Positions 49,513 to 58,057 of a stretch of 64,000 nt of DNA are shown in pieces. The notes under the pieces were generated by a model that ran no database searches, had not been told where the DNA came from, and saw only the letters and a list, made by a program, of their open reading frames with translations. The position numbers and the translations under genes are program-made. Numbering within the stretch: the first letter of the stretch is position 1; the number at the start of each line of letters is the position of its first letter. The DNA is from Legionella sp. MW5194 (GTDB taxonomy: Bacteria; Pseudomonadota; Gammaproteobacteria; Legionellales; Legionellaceae), in assembly GCF_016864235.1 (NCBI RefSeq), contig NZ_CP045732.1, positions 1,674,001 through 1,738,000 of the forward strand, given 5' to 3'.

Positions 49513-50392
49513 TCCGTTTGAACGCTGTTGGCTTCACTTTGAACAAAGCCATGCTCATCAGCGCTTAACGCATGGTCATCTTTTTTGTGCTGACGATGAA
49601 TCCAGAATGAACGCGCTCAATCACCGTTTAATGCAACTGCTTTTGTGCCACAACCCGACAAAACCCTGCCAGCAATGCCAGTCCTGTCGTCTCGTTGCAG
49701 TGCACTGCCATCCGGATGTAACCCTTGTCCAGCCTGAAAAAGAAGGGGGGGCAATCAAGATTGAACAAATCCGGGCGCTACAGACCATCGCTTACACCTC
49801 GGCGCAATTGGGCGCTCAGCGCGTTATTGTGATTAAATCCGCAGAAAAATTAAATAATGCCGCAGCGAATGCCCTGTTAAAATTACTCGAAGAACCGCCG
49901 CCTGGCGTCTATTTTCTTTTGCAAGCGCAATTCCTCGGCACTCTACCGGCCACTGTCTTAAGCCGTTGCCAATTGTGGCGTTTGTACGATGCTGATGAAA
50001 AACAAGACAATTACCTGGCTTTAGGCCAACGCCATGCGGAGGATACGGCAAAGGGTAAGGTGTTTAGTCAGCAATCAACCATTCTTGAGGATTTGCAGGC
50101 CTTGCTGACACGTGAGGAATCCGCCTGCTCCCTGGCCGCCAAATGGGCAAGCCATGATTTTCCGGCACTCTTGTGGTTTCTCTCCCTCCTTCATGCCCAT
50201 TTAATTTATCTCAAGCTGATGCAGAAAAGTGACGATCAGGCGGCGATGAATACCCTGGCGTCTTCGCTCAGTGTCCCTGTGTTATTTGGGCAAATCGATA
50301 AAATTAATGGCATATTTAAAAAAATAAACCATACTATCAGTGTGAATCAATTACTCGCATTGGAAAATCTTTTATTGGGCTACCACGATTAA
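49499..50392 (+). CDS. holB: DNA polymerase III delta-prime subunit
   Basis: 297 residues of the clamp-loader subunit. A zinc-module with closely spaced Cys (LCHNPTKPCQQCQSCRLV), IKIEQIRALQ, LLKLLEEPPPGVYFLLQA and the SRC motif (TVLSRCQLW) are present. The P-loop is absent, as in all delta-prime subunits. It opens the sliding clamp with the other clamp-loader parts. Confidence 0.93.
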   Translation: MPHSDPFERCWLHFEQSHAHQRLTHGHLFCADDESRMNALNHRLMQLLLCHNPTKPCQQCQSCRLVAVHCHPDVTLVQPEKEGGAIKIEQIRALQTIAYTSAQLGAQRVIVIKSAEKLNNAAANALLKLLEEPPPGVYFLLQAQFLGTLPATVLSRCQLWRLYDADEKQDNYLALGQRHAEDTAKGKVFSQQSTILEDLQALLTREESACSLAAKWASHDFPALLWFLSLLHAHLIYLKLMQKSDDQAAMNTLASSLSVPVLFGQIDKINGIFKKINHTISVNQLLALENLLLGYHD

Positions 50393-50403
50393 AGGAAAAT
50401 AAC

Positions 50404-50748
50404 ATGTCGACGGAAGACATCCCAACCATCAATTGTGCCTATGCCAGCGAGGGAGCGCTTTACATGGCCTACATGCCGTTTTTGCATGGCGGCGGTTTAT
50501 TCATACGCACCAATCATAATTTCACCTTGGGCATGCCAGTGCAGCTGAATGTGAAGTTGTTAACTGAACCAGAAACCTACAAAATCGATGGCAAAGTGGT
50601 GTGGATTACCCCCAAAGGCGCACAAGGCAGTAAGCCAAGCGGTGTTGGAGTACAATTTTTAGGCGAAAATTGCCGCCATTTTTGCAATAAAATAGAAACC
50701 TATCTGGCAGGCATGCTAAAATCATCACAAATGACAGACACCATGTAG
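50404..50748 (+). CDS. PilZ-domain protein
   Basis: 114 residues. One PilZ-like domain (GGGLFIRTNHNFTLGMPVQL, GKVVWITPKG, SGVGVQFLGEN). The RxxxR motif used for c-di-GMP binding is not evident at the N-terminus, so it may be of the non-binding PilZ type needed for type IV pili. The holB-pilZ-tatD order is conserved in gammaproteobacteria. Confidence 0.88.
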   Translation: MSTEDIPTINCAYASEGALYMAYMPFLHGGGLFIRTNHNFTLGMPVQLNVKLLTEPETYKIDGKVVWITPKGAQGSKPSGVGVQFLGENCRHFCNKIETYLAGMLKSSQMTDTM

Positions 50749-50751
50749 ATT

Positions 50752-51546
50752 ATGCTTGTTGATTCACATTGCCACCTCAATTTTATTGATTTATCGGAAT
50801 TTAATCAGGATTTGAATCAAGTCATGCGTCTCGCCATAGAAAGCGACGTCAGTCATTTTCTTTGTGTCTGTGTGGAACTGGATGATTATCCCACGCTTTG
50901 TCAACTGGCAGACACTTACCCGCAGGTCAGTATTTCAGTCGGGATTCACCCAAACAGTGAAATCGACAGGGAACCGGATGCGGCTGAACTGGCTGCACTG
51001 GCCCAAGGCCATCCGGCCTGCATTGCCATTGGTGAAACCGGTCTCGATTATTACCGCACCACCACGAGTGAAGCCCAGGCCTTACAACGCCAACGCTTTG
51101 TTCACCACATTGAAGCAGCCATCGCCACGTCAAAGCCTTTAATTATACATACCCGTCAGGCTGCATCCGATACGTTGCAAGTCATGAAAAGCAGTCAAGC
51201 GGCTGAGATAGGCGGCGTCATGCATTGTTTTGCAGAAGATTGGGATGTTGCCCGACAAGCGCTGGATTTGAATTTTTATATCTCACTCTCAGGCATTGTC
51301 ACCTTTAAAAATGCCACGACTTTGCAGGACGTAGCACGCAAAGTTCCTCTTGATCGGTTGTTAATCGAAACGGATTCACCTTATTTGGCGCCTGTTCCGT
51401 TCCGTGGAAAACAAAACCACCCAGCCCTGGTGAAGCACGTTGCCTTAGCCCTGGCGGACTTGCGGGGAATGACTTACGAGGAAGTGGCCCGGCAAACCAC
51501 ACAAAATTTTTATCAATGCTTTCGAGTTAGTCCATTGAAAGCGTGA
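50752..51546 (+). CDS. TatD-family metal-dependent hydrolase (YcfH-like)
   Basis: 264 residues. Metal ligands are visible in MLVDSHCHLNF (HxH), GIHPN, AIGETGLDYYR, IIHTRQA, GVMHCFAED and ETDSPYLAPVPFRGKQNHP. TatD proteins are Mg-dependent deoxyribonucleases/phosphohydrolases; the YcfH position after holB-pilZ is typical. Its 3' end overlaps the convergent PP2C-like gene by 20 bases. Confidence 0.92.
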   Translation: MLVDSHCHLNFIDLSEFNQDLNQVMRLAIESDVSHFLCVCVELDDYPTLCQLADTYPQVSISVGIHPNSEIDREPDAAELAALAQGHPACIAIGETGLDYYRTTTSEAQALQRQRFVHHIEAAIATSKPLIIHTRQAASDTLQVMKSSQAAEIGGVMHCFAEDWDVARQALDLNFYISLSGIVTFKNATTLQDVARKVPLDRLLIETDSPYLAPVPFRGKQNHPALVKHVALALADLRGMTYEEVARQTTQNFYQCFRVSPLKA

Positions 51547-53212
51547 TCGGGGCAAGGTCATCCACCGCGTCATGCTCAAATGCCTGTAAAAAATCCTCAA
51601 GCGTGATGCCAGGGCCCTGGGCTTTTACAAATTGTTTAAAGGCGCTTGTTTGCCTGGAGGCAAACAGACTTATCAAGTTAAAACCAGGTGCCACATCGGC
51701 TTTGACTAATTGGAATACACAGCCCCTAACAGGCTCTTTTAGTGTGTCCATGAGTCCCGTGATGCGTTGCAACTGGTCAATGTAACGTGGTGTGTCTTTC
51801 TGGATGGCTTTAATCTGATAAATTGCAAGCAATACCTGTTCGATTGCCTCAAGCAGAGTGTCGTTGAGATTTTTTTCTGTTTTTAGTTTTTCCAGCAACA
51901 TCTGGGGTTTGACAAGCACGGTTTCCTTCTTTAAACGGGCAATGGATTCGGTGATTTTTTCTGCGGAAGGTATTTCACTCATCAATTCGCGAATTAAGAC
52001 TGAGGCCTGCTTCGGTTGATTCAACAAGGCACGGATGCATTCATCAGTATGATAGGGGATACGCGTCACATTGATGGTAGAGCAATCGCCCGCCGTTCTT
52101 CCCTGTAAATCCTGAAGTACCAGAACGAACGGGATATCGACGCCGCGTCGATAAACGATTCCGTCGCCACTGTTATCAAACAGTAACTCAGACAAGGCCG
52201 TCGCTGTTTTGTCCTGGCCCTTGTCTTTTAAAAGCGTAAGCACTTCGTCCACTGTCGCGTTTTTAGAGGGCAAATCCATTTTTTTTAACTGATTCAATAA
52301 ATCGAGAAGTTGCTTGCGTTTGAACAACGAGCGTTCAATCGCTACGTTCAAAAGTGTTGCAGCAATCGCATAGGCAGAACCGTGTTTAAGTAAGGAGGCT
52401 GAGTTAAACAAGGCTTCAAATTTATCTTCCTTCACTTTGAATTCACGAATTTCATTTTTTTCCATAAAGGGGGATAAATCCAGTTCCGACCAAATTCCAT
52501 CGGTCATGGAAATGATGACATCGCCTTCCTGTGCCTCGTAAGGTTCATTGATTAAAACCGGTTTCGGTTTTTTTTGATCAAGCATTTGCACCGAGGCTGG
52601 AGTCCAAACACCCATGCCGCGATAAATATGGCGGGCAGGCAGGATGTGTTTGACTTTCATGTCTTCGTTTAGCACCACGAGCAAGGTATCGCCCATATTC
52701 GAAAGCTCACCCTGGTATTTGCCTTTACCTGAGTAAGAAAACGCAGCCGCCGCCAAAGCGCATTGACTGTCATAGGATTGGTAGGAATTCAGCGATAAAG
52801 TATGATCTTTGGAGGATTGAGCGATTTGATAATAGGTCTCCAGGGAGGGGTTCCTGCTGTCGATAAACGTTTCACAGGCAAACGAAGCGATGTTGGCAAT
52901 GCTGGCATTTTCCATTTCATCCTCAGGGGAACCGCCCAGTCCATCGGCGGTAGCCTGACGAACACCGGTGATAATTCCTGCCTTGTTTTTCACAAAGGTC
53001 ATTGCGCCAGCATCTAACACCTGCTCGTTTTCAATGTCCTTGTGTTGATGGGCGAGACTTGACCCTGTAATCAGAACGCTGTGATGTGACGTGCTGAGAG
53101 CATAAAAGCGTTTTTGAATAAAATCATATGCTTTTTGAGAACTGGAATTGGATATCGAAGGGGATGTCACTGTCAATGAGGAACTGATGATCTTCAAATT
53201 GCCATTGCGCAT
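51527..53212 (-). CDS. PP2C-like protein phosphatase, candidate effector
   Basis: 561 residues, no signal peptide. PP2C-type motifs occur in order: ATADGLGGSPEDE (Asp90, cf. DGMGG), SNMGDTLLVVL (171-181, cf. GDS), EGDVIISMTDGIWSEL (Asp238), and AGDCSTINVTRIP (375, the final metal Asp, with Cys where Asn is usual). A helical insert (about 255-350) splits the last two motifs. Residues 390-561 are helical and unrecognised. The C-terminus is acidic with hydrophobics (DDLAPITLSMD), compatible with a Dot/Icm signal. The insert and unique tail are unlike housekeeping PP2C enzymes. The substrate is unknown. Confidence 0.6.
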   Translation of the reverse strand: MRNGNLKIISSSLTVTSPSISNSSSQKAYDFIQKRFYALSTSHHSVLITGSSLAHQHKDIENEQVLDAGAMTFVKNKAGIITGVRQATADGLGGSPEDEMENASIANIASFACETFIDSRNPSLETYYQIAQSSKDHTLSLNSYQSYDSQCALAAAAFSYSGKGKYQGELSNMGDTLLVVLNEDMKVKHILPARHIYRGMGVWTPASVQMLDQKKPKPVLINEPYEAQEGDVIISMTDGIWSELDLSPFMEKNEIREFKVKEDKFEALFNSASLLKHGSAYAIAATLLNVAIERSLFKRKQLLDLLNQLKKMDLPSKNATVDEVLTLLKDKGQDKTATALSELLFDNSGDGIVYRRGVDIPFVLVLQDLQGRTAGDCSTINVTRIPYHTDECIRALLNQPKQASVLIRELMSEIPSAEKITESIARLKKETVLVKPQMLLEKLKTEKNLNDTLLEAIEQVLLAIYQIKAIQKDTPRYIDQLQRITGLMDTLKEPVRGCVFQLVKADVAPGFNLISLFASRQTSAFKQFVKAQGPGITLEDFLQAFEHDAVDDLAPITLSMD

Positions 53213-53241
53213 AAGCTGTAGTCTCGTCTATGTATAAAAAA

Positions 53242-53685
53242 TCATGTATTAAATACGGGATTATTTTTACTGTCATAAAATTGACTGCTCAACATATCCA
53301 ATTGAGTGAGAATAGCTTCCGAGTTGACTTTTTCCATGTCCTCAATGTGATACAAGCTAACATTTGAATTGAGGTAAGAACTTAATTGCTCGACAAGTGG
53401 CTTGTTGTTCCCATAAACCATCAGCAGTACGGGGCGTTTAAAATCACAGGGGTGATAATTCTTCTTCAAGGAAGCAATCGATTCGGTCGTTTCATTGTTT
53501 AAATCAAGCACAAGAATTTGCAGGGAAGCCGTATGACAAGGCGGCTCATGGTTGTCATTAAAGAGTAGAAAAGAATGGAGCGACGAATTAGACTCTACAA
53601 ACTTGTAACGCTTCAGGGAGCCCAACTCCGTTACAATCGATTTCTTCCCGTCGGTGTCTCGACCATAGACTGCTACGCGGCGCAT
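53242..53685 (-). CDS. Small P-loop/GTPase-like protein, degenerate
   Basis: 147 residues. It starts with a strand and a P-loop-like turn (VAVYGRDTDGKKSIVTEL; GxxxxGK followed by Lys-Ser instead of Ser/Thr). A second strand ILVLDLNNETTESIASLKK and a third KRPVLLMVYGNNKPLVEQLS sit where Ras/Rab proteins have the WDT-following strand and NKxD (here NNKPL). The order fits a worn-down small GTPase, but key residues are missing, so nucleotide binding is doubtful. It lies 29 bases upstream of the PP2C-like gene on the same strand, so the two are probably co-expressed. Confidence 0.4.
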   Translation of the reverse strand: MRRVAVYGRDTDGKKSIVTELGSLKRYKFVESNSSLHSFLLFNDNHEPPCHTASLQILVLDLNNETTESIASLKKNYHPCDFKRPVLLMVYGNNKPLVEQLSSYLNSNVSLYHIEDMEKVNSEAILTQLDMLSSQFYDSKNNPVFNT

Positions 53686-53733
53686 AATAAATTCCCAAGG
53701 TAATATTGGATAAAATTATACCATAATGCTTAA

Positions 53734-53750
53734 TTTAATACTATCTTAAT
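53734..53750 (+). promoter_or_regulatory. Candidate PmrA box before the Fic gene
   Basis: TTTAAT-ACTAT-CTTAAT is a perfect fit to the PmrA-box pattern YTTAAK-N5-YTTAAK; another CTTAAT begins at 53729. A TATACT -10 element follows at 53761-53766, placing the box over the -35 region, where an activator of this type sits. The surroundings are AT-rich, which raises the chance of a random match. Confidence 0.55.
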
Positions 53751-53797
53751 AAACTACAATTATACTGAAATCAAGTTGTTCTGATAAGAAGTCTATT

Positions 53798-55213
53798 ATG
53801 CCTGGTTTAATTGATGCAGCTCTGGAGGATTTCCCCCGAAGTGAGATCTGGCGTATTCAAACTGATGGATGGCAAGCGGTTAAAGGCCCCCTTAATTTCC
53901 GCCCGCAATTTTACAAAGGCATGCACGCCGCCTTTCAATACTTAAGCCGACATGATCGCGAAAAGATTACCCCAGGTTTGCTGGAAGACATTTATCATAG
54001 TTTTTACAGCCATGAGGATGCTTATAAATCGGATGATATCGTGAGGGAAGGTTATAATACCTATATGGGCGAGTTTGAAATTTTCCTTCCGGAACCCGGA
54101 TTGGAGAGCCAAGCCGGCGTGAGTGAGGAAGGGCTCAGTGAACTCATCGAAGCATTAAAAACCTCTGCACACACTAAAGGGTCACGCAAACAACCCTTTA
54201 TGGAAATAAAAATCGACCGCTACAATCAATACCCCATTTATTTGAATGCATTAAGCGACAACTTTGAGGAAGATTTTCGCAGCTATCTTATGAAAGCTTC
54301 AGTGGCTAAAACGGCCTACACCGGTAACAAACCGAAACCCAGCGACAAGGATCTGGTTAAAGTATTCATCGTTTCAAGCGCTGCTGAACGGGAAGAGATT
54401 ATTGAGCTTGTTCAGTCAGACATCGATAACTATTATCATGAATTGGAAGAGGCTCAAAAAATTCCTGGCAAAACCGAACGCATGCAGGCTGAAATCAATG
54501 CCATTAACCACTTTATCCGTAAACTTCATCAATCGCATTATTTTCCTGATGGTAATGGCAGAACATTTGTTTTTTTACTGGCTAACATGCTCCTGCTGCA
54601 AAATGGCTATGGAATGAAGATAGTTGAATACCCTGCCCATTTCGCCGGGTTTTCCACCGACGAGTTAGCCCAGGAAACCCTTTCAGGCCTCACTGATTTT
54701 CAGGCTTATAAAGTAACACGGGCCAAAAATTACCTGGCTTTATTGTCCACCCAACAAATCAATGATCCAAAGAACGACATAAAAGAGGAGCTACTCAAAA
54801 CACTGAGTGCCCAACCATTAATCGCCATGACCCAAATCAATGAACTGTTTTTACAGATTAAAGAGCAGAGGCTTCACGTTCCTAAAGGATACAATCCGTC
54901 ACTCAATAATTTTCTGAGTTTATTTGGCGGAGACTCTAAAGGTAAAAAGGCCAACATGTTAATTCTTGCGTTATTGAAGGATATTTATCTGGAGCAGTTA
55001 AATCGCCTCATTGAGCAGGCCCCTGAACAGCCCCCCTCAAAACAAATCGGATTTGAAGCCAAAGAGGGTGCAGCTAAAACCCTGATGGATATGCTGGATA
55101 AACAGGAAATCGTGAGCGATTGTGACAAAACAACCATTCGTCGTGGAGTAGAAGCCTATCAGGATGCGGTCACAGGCAACAGTAAGGAAGAGATATTGAT
55201 CAGCACTGCCTGA
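53798..55213 (+). CDS. Fic-domain protein, candidate secreted effector
   Basis: 471 residues, no signal peptide. The Fic motif is H247-YFPDGNGR255 (HQSHYFPDGNGRTFVFLLAN), matching HxFxxGNGR with the catalytic His. Fic enzymes transfer AMP or other phosphate-containing groups to Ser/Thr/Tyr of targets. The N-terminal 190 residues and the C-terminal 170 are helical and unrecognised. The C-terminus ends SKEEILISTA: Glu pair plus hydrophobic residues, compatible with a Dot/Icm signal. It has no antitoxin partner, so a toxin-antitoxin role is unlikely. AGAAG precedes the ATG, and a PmrA-type box lies upstream. Target unknown. Confidence 0.78.
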   Translation: MPGLIDAALEDFPRSEIWRIQTDGWQAVKGPLNFRPQFYKGMHAAFQYLSRHDREKITPGLLEDIYHSFYSHEDAYKSDDIVREGYNTYMGEFEIFLPEPGLESQAGVSEEGLSELIEALKTSAHTKGSRKQPFMEIKIDRYNQYPIYLNALSDNFEEDFRSYLMKASVAKTAYTGNKPKPSDKDLVKVFIVSSAAEREEIIELVQSDIDNYYHELEEAQKIPGKTERMQAEINAINHFIRKLHQSHYFPDGNGRTFVFLLANMLLLQNGYGMKIVEYPAHFAGFSTDELAQETLSGLTDFQAYKVTRAKNYLALLSTQQINDPKNDIKEELLKTLSAQPLIAMTQINELFLQIKEQRLHVPKGYNPSLNNFLSLFGGDSKGKKANMLILALLKDIYLEQLNRLIEQAPEQPPSKQIGFEAKEGAAKTLMDMLDKQEIVSDCDKTTIRRGVEAYQDAVTGNSKEEILISTA

Positions 55214-55254
55214 ATCAGGCTAGCCTTACAGGCAGACCAAGGTATAAACTACGC

Positions 55255-55839
55255 TCAATTGCCTTGCTGCCTGATTGCCACCACCTTAAACCGCACGGTG
55301 ACCTCATCCTTGACTTCCTCGGTGCTGCTCCACTCGCCCTGACCGACACCAAACAGACTGCGTTTAATGACCGTGCTGCCCTCAACAACCCCTTTGTCCG
55401 CGGACAGTTGTTCGGCTTTAAATGTCAGGGTGACGGGCACTGTTTTGTCGCGGATTTTAAGGGTGCCAGTGGTCTGATAAGTACCGTCTAATGATTGTTG
55501 AATGCCTTGGGCTTTAAATTCTGCCTGAGGAAATAATTGAACATTAAACCAGTCAGGGGTAATCAGGGTTTCTTTCAATTCAGCGTAGGATGCATGGACG
55601 GAGTTCATATCGACAACAATGTCAATGCGGCTACTGGCCAAATCAAGGGGATCGACAAAAATTTGACCGAAAAAGGTTTTAAATTGACCAGAAACCGGGG
55701 CATCATTCTGGGTTGCTGTAAAGGACAGCTGGCTTTCGCCAGGGACAATGATCCATTGTGGCACAGACGCAAGCCCCAAGGCGGGCAGGATAAACAAACC
55801 CATCATCCAAAAAAAATGAACGAACGCTTTGATATTCAT
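55255..55839 (-). CDS. YceI-family periplasmic protein (second copy)
   Basis: 194 residues with signal peptide (FFWMMGLFILPALGLASV) and a YceI lipocalin-like beta-barrel: WIIVPGESQLSFTATQNDAP, then VTLTFKAEQLS. YceI proteins bind polyisoprenoid or amide lipids in the periplasm. It is the last gene of the bufferin-type run and overlaps the cytochrome b561 gene by 4 bases. Only about 40 bases separate it from the Fic gene, without an obvious terminator. Confidence 0.88.
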   Translation of the reverse strand: MNIKAFVHFFWMMGLFILPALGLASVPQWIIVPGESQLSFTATQNDAPVSGQFKTFFGQIFVDPLDLASSRIDIVVDMNSVHASYAELKETLITPDWFNVQLFPQAEFKAQGIQQSLDGTYQTTGTLKIRDKTVPVTLTFKAEQLSADKGVVEGSTVIKRSLFGVGQGEWSSTEEVKDEVTVRFKVVAIRQQGN

Positions 55840-56372
55840 GGTGAAATCATCCGTTGTAAAACATCGTCTTTGTTAATGAAAAAATGTTTCAGTGCCGCCG
55901 CCGTATGCAGACCAATCAGGCCAATCAGTGCATAAGCCAGCCATTCATGGGCTTGCTCAAACACCTGCCGCAGCTGCTCGTCAGGGCCGGTCAGATTCGG
56001 CAGGATAAACCAGCCAAAAAAGGAGGCCGGAAGCCCCGCAGCCGACGTAATCAGCCATCCTGTCAGTGGCATAAGCAGCATCAAGGCATAAAACAGCCAA
56101 TGCACACTCCGTGCACTGAGCACTTCCCAACGCGGTAAATTTAAACGCGGCGTCGCATTGCTCAATCGCCACAGAAGCCGGACAGCAACAAGAAATAAAG
56201 CAAGAAAACCATATTCCTTGTGCCAGCCGTATAATTTCAGCTTCTGCAGGCTCACCGGCAGCGACACCATGAAAAACCCAAGGATGAGGAGCCCAATAAT
56301 CAGCACCGCCATAAGCCAGTGCAGACCAATCGCGGCCAGACCAAAATGGCTGTCGTCATTTTTGATGCGCAT
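55836..56372 (-). CDS. Cytochrome b561-family membrane protein
   Basis: 178 residues with four membrane helices. Haem-ligand His candidates lie in GLAAIGLHWLMAVLIIG, YGWHKEYGFLAL, RSVHWLFYALMLLMPLTGW and HEWLAYALIGLIGLHTAAA, the CybB pattern. Carries electrons between the quinone pool and a periplasmic acceptor. Cytochrome b561-YceI pairs are common; here it lies between two YceI genes (8-base gap to one, 4-base overlap with the other). Confidence 0.9.
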   Translation of the reverse strand: MRIKNDDSHFGLAAIGLHWLMAVLIIGLLILGFFMVSLPVSLQKLKLYGWHKEYGFLALFLVAVRLLWRLSNATPRLNLPRWEVLSARSVHWLFYALMLLMPLTGWLITSAAGLPASFFGWFILPNLTGPDEQLRQVFEQAHEWLAYALIGLIGLHTAAALKHFFINKDDVLQRMISP

Positions 56373-56380
56373 GGCAATCC

Positions 56381-56962
56381 TTAAGCCGAGGGTTGATAGG
56401 CTTCCGCACCGATTTCAATGCTGACCTCATCGCCCAAATCAGGCAGGAAGGCTTTAAGGCCAAAATCAGAGCGTTTAAGGGTGGTTGTTGCGGTAAAACC
56501 AACCGTCATGCGCTCGCTTACTGGGTTTTTGCCCACTTTATTCAGGGTCACATCCAGCGTCACCGGTTTGGATACCCCGCGTACCGTGAGCGTTCCCGTC
56601 ACTTTCGCCGTATTTTTACCCGTCAGTTCAACCTTGTCACTGACAAATTGGGCGGTGGGGTATTGTTTGACATCAAAAAAGAGTTTGTCACCCAGGTGTT
56701 TGTCCAACTCGGGAATGCCGGTAACAAAGTTGGCGACATCAATGGTCGCTTCCACTTTGCTGTTTTGTGGGTTGTCCTTATCCAGCAGAAGGCTCCCTTT
56801 TACATACCACTTACCGGATTGCGTTGAAAAACCAAGGTGTTGAATACGCCACAACACATAACTGTGCTGATCGTCAATCACCAGTTTCTCTGGCGCTGCA
56901 AACAGCGGCAAACTCAATGCACTGAAAAAAACAATGGAAAGGTAGCGAATGGCGCGAATCAT
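56381..56962 (-). CDS. YceI-family periplasmic protein (first copy)
   Basis: 193 residues with signal peptide (SIVFFSALSLPLFA) and the full YceI barrel (DDQHSYVLWRIQHLGFSTQS, ATIDVANFVTGIPELDKHL, VTGTLTVRGVSKPVTLDVTL, LKRSDFGLKAFLPDLGDEVS). It looks like standard YceI, while the second copy is more divergent. It starts 16 bases after the downstream precursor gene. Confidence 0.92.
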   Translation of the reverse strand: MIRAIRYLSIVFFSALSLPLFAAPEKLVIDDQHSYVLWRIQHLGFSTQSGKWYVKGSLLLDKDNPQNSKVEATIDVANFVTGIPELDKHLGDKLFFDVKQYPTAQFVSDKVELTGKNTAKVTGTLTVRGVSKPVTLDVTLNKVGKNPVSERMTVGFTATTTLKRSDFGLKAFLPDLGDEVSIEIGAEAYQPSA

Positions 56963-56978
56963 AGAAGCTCCTGTCTGG

Positions 56979-57257
56979 TTATTGGGCGGAAGAGGATTGC
57001 GTTGGCGGTGTCAGTTGGCCGCCGACTATACGCTCACAGACACCGGACGGCAGCAAAATAAAGGCATCGGCCTGTCGATCTTCTGTGGCTGAACCGGCGC
57101 AGGAGGCTTTGGCCGTGGCACAATCATTCATGCCGGCCTTGACAATCCCGTAACATTTTTCACTGGGCGGTGGCGCCGATTCGGCCATGACCGATTGATT
57201 GACGGTGGCGGCTATGAAAGCTCCGATGGCTGAGCGAATTATTTTTTCTTTGTTCAT
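56979..57257 (-). CDS. bufA1: DUF2282/BufA1-type bufferin precursor
   Basis: 92 residues from the ATG at 57257 (AGGA upstream; a 17-codon extension inside bufC is not used). A signal-peptide-like N-terminus (IIRSAIGAFIAATVNQSVMA) precedes a core with four Cys at 35, 46, 53 and 74: KCYGIVKAGMNDCATAKASC, then SGVCERIVGG, the DUF2282 pattern. Bufferins are exported RiPP metallophores whose Cys are changed by an MNIO enzyme to bind metal, copper in the known cases. It follows bufC by 5 bases, downstream of its enzymes rather than upstream as is usual. Confidence 0.85.
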   Translation of the reverse strand: MNKEKIIRSAIGAFIAATVNQSVMAESAPPPSEKCYGIVKAGMNDCATAKASCAGSATEDRQADAFILLPSGVCERIVGGQLTPPTQSSSAQ

Positions 57258-57262
57258 GTGAA

Positions 57263-58057
57263 TTAGTCCTTGAATGAAAAATTTACGATTGCTTGGGACT
57301 GTACCCATTTCTGCAACAGGTTTGCAGCACGTAGCCCCACCTCGTCCTCGTTATGCCATTGACACAAACCCAGGCAGATCTCGCCAAAGGCCTGCCCCTG
57401 TTGTAATGCACTCATCGCCCAGGCTTCATCAGGCATCATCCGGTAAAAGCGATTATTGTAGGCCTGCCGCCAAAGCAGCCAGTATTGTCTGTCATTTTTG
57501 CTGGCGGCAGGCGGAGCCTCTTCCCGATTAAGGGCTTCCCAAAGGGCGGGGACATTCCATGACAAGGCCAGGGTTTGCAGGGACGGGTGCGTTTTAAAGC
57601 GGAGTTTTTCCCAGTGTTCAGGCGGGATTAGAGCCATCTCATCCAGGGGCACTGCCGTGGCGTCTTCGGCGTCAAACGCCAGCGCCATGGCCCATTCAAA
57701 TTCGGCCAGTTCAGCAACCATCCCGTAATCGTCATGCAAATGAGCCCCTAAAAAAGCGGCAAACTGGTGGCCAAACCAGCGAATGGAGCGATTCGACGAA
57801 GGGTATTTTGCTGAATACTCTGAACCGACACGCGCGAATGCGTCTTCACCGAGATACCGTTTCAGGCAGGGGAAATTATTCGATAGCGCATCCAACAAAC
57901 GCAGTTGATAAGCCTCTTTGTAAATGCGCGCCCTCGTATTGGCTGACACGGTTGGGGTGGAAACAATAACGTCCTGTAAAGCAGGGCAGGTAAAATCGCT
58001 TTCCTGCGCTAACAGGTAGGCCTGCACTTGCCGTTGAATCGCCGAAAGACTAGTCAT
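57263..58057 (-). CDS. bufC: DUF2063-domain partner protein of the MNIO enzyme (BufC)
   Basis: 264 residues. The N-terminal DUF2063 domain is clear ([47 protein letters not shown]). DUF2063 proteins deliver the precursor peptide to the DUF692 enzyme. Overlap of 4 bases with bufB (ATGA) shows coupled synthesis. Confidence 0.88.
   Translation of the reverse strand: MTSLSAIQRQVQAYLLAQESDFTCPALQDVIVSTPTVSANTRARIYKEAYQLRLLDALSNNFPCLKRYLGEDAFARVGSEYSAKYPSSNRSIRWFGHQFAAFLGAHLHDDYGMVAELAEFEWAMALAFDAEDATAVPLDEMALIPPEHWEKLRFKTHPSLQTLALSWNVPALWEALNREEAPPAASKNDRQYWLLWRQAYNNRFYRMMPDEAWAMSALQQGQAFGEICLGLCQWHNEDEVGLRAANLLQKWVQSQAIVNFSFKD

Noticed and set aside
53798-55213. Fic protein as the toxin of a toxin-antitoxin pair
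   Set aside because: No small antitoxin gene adjoins it and the protein is much longer than Fic/Doc toxins.
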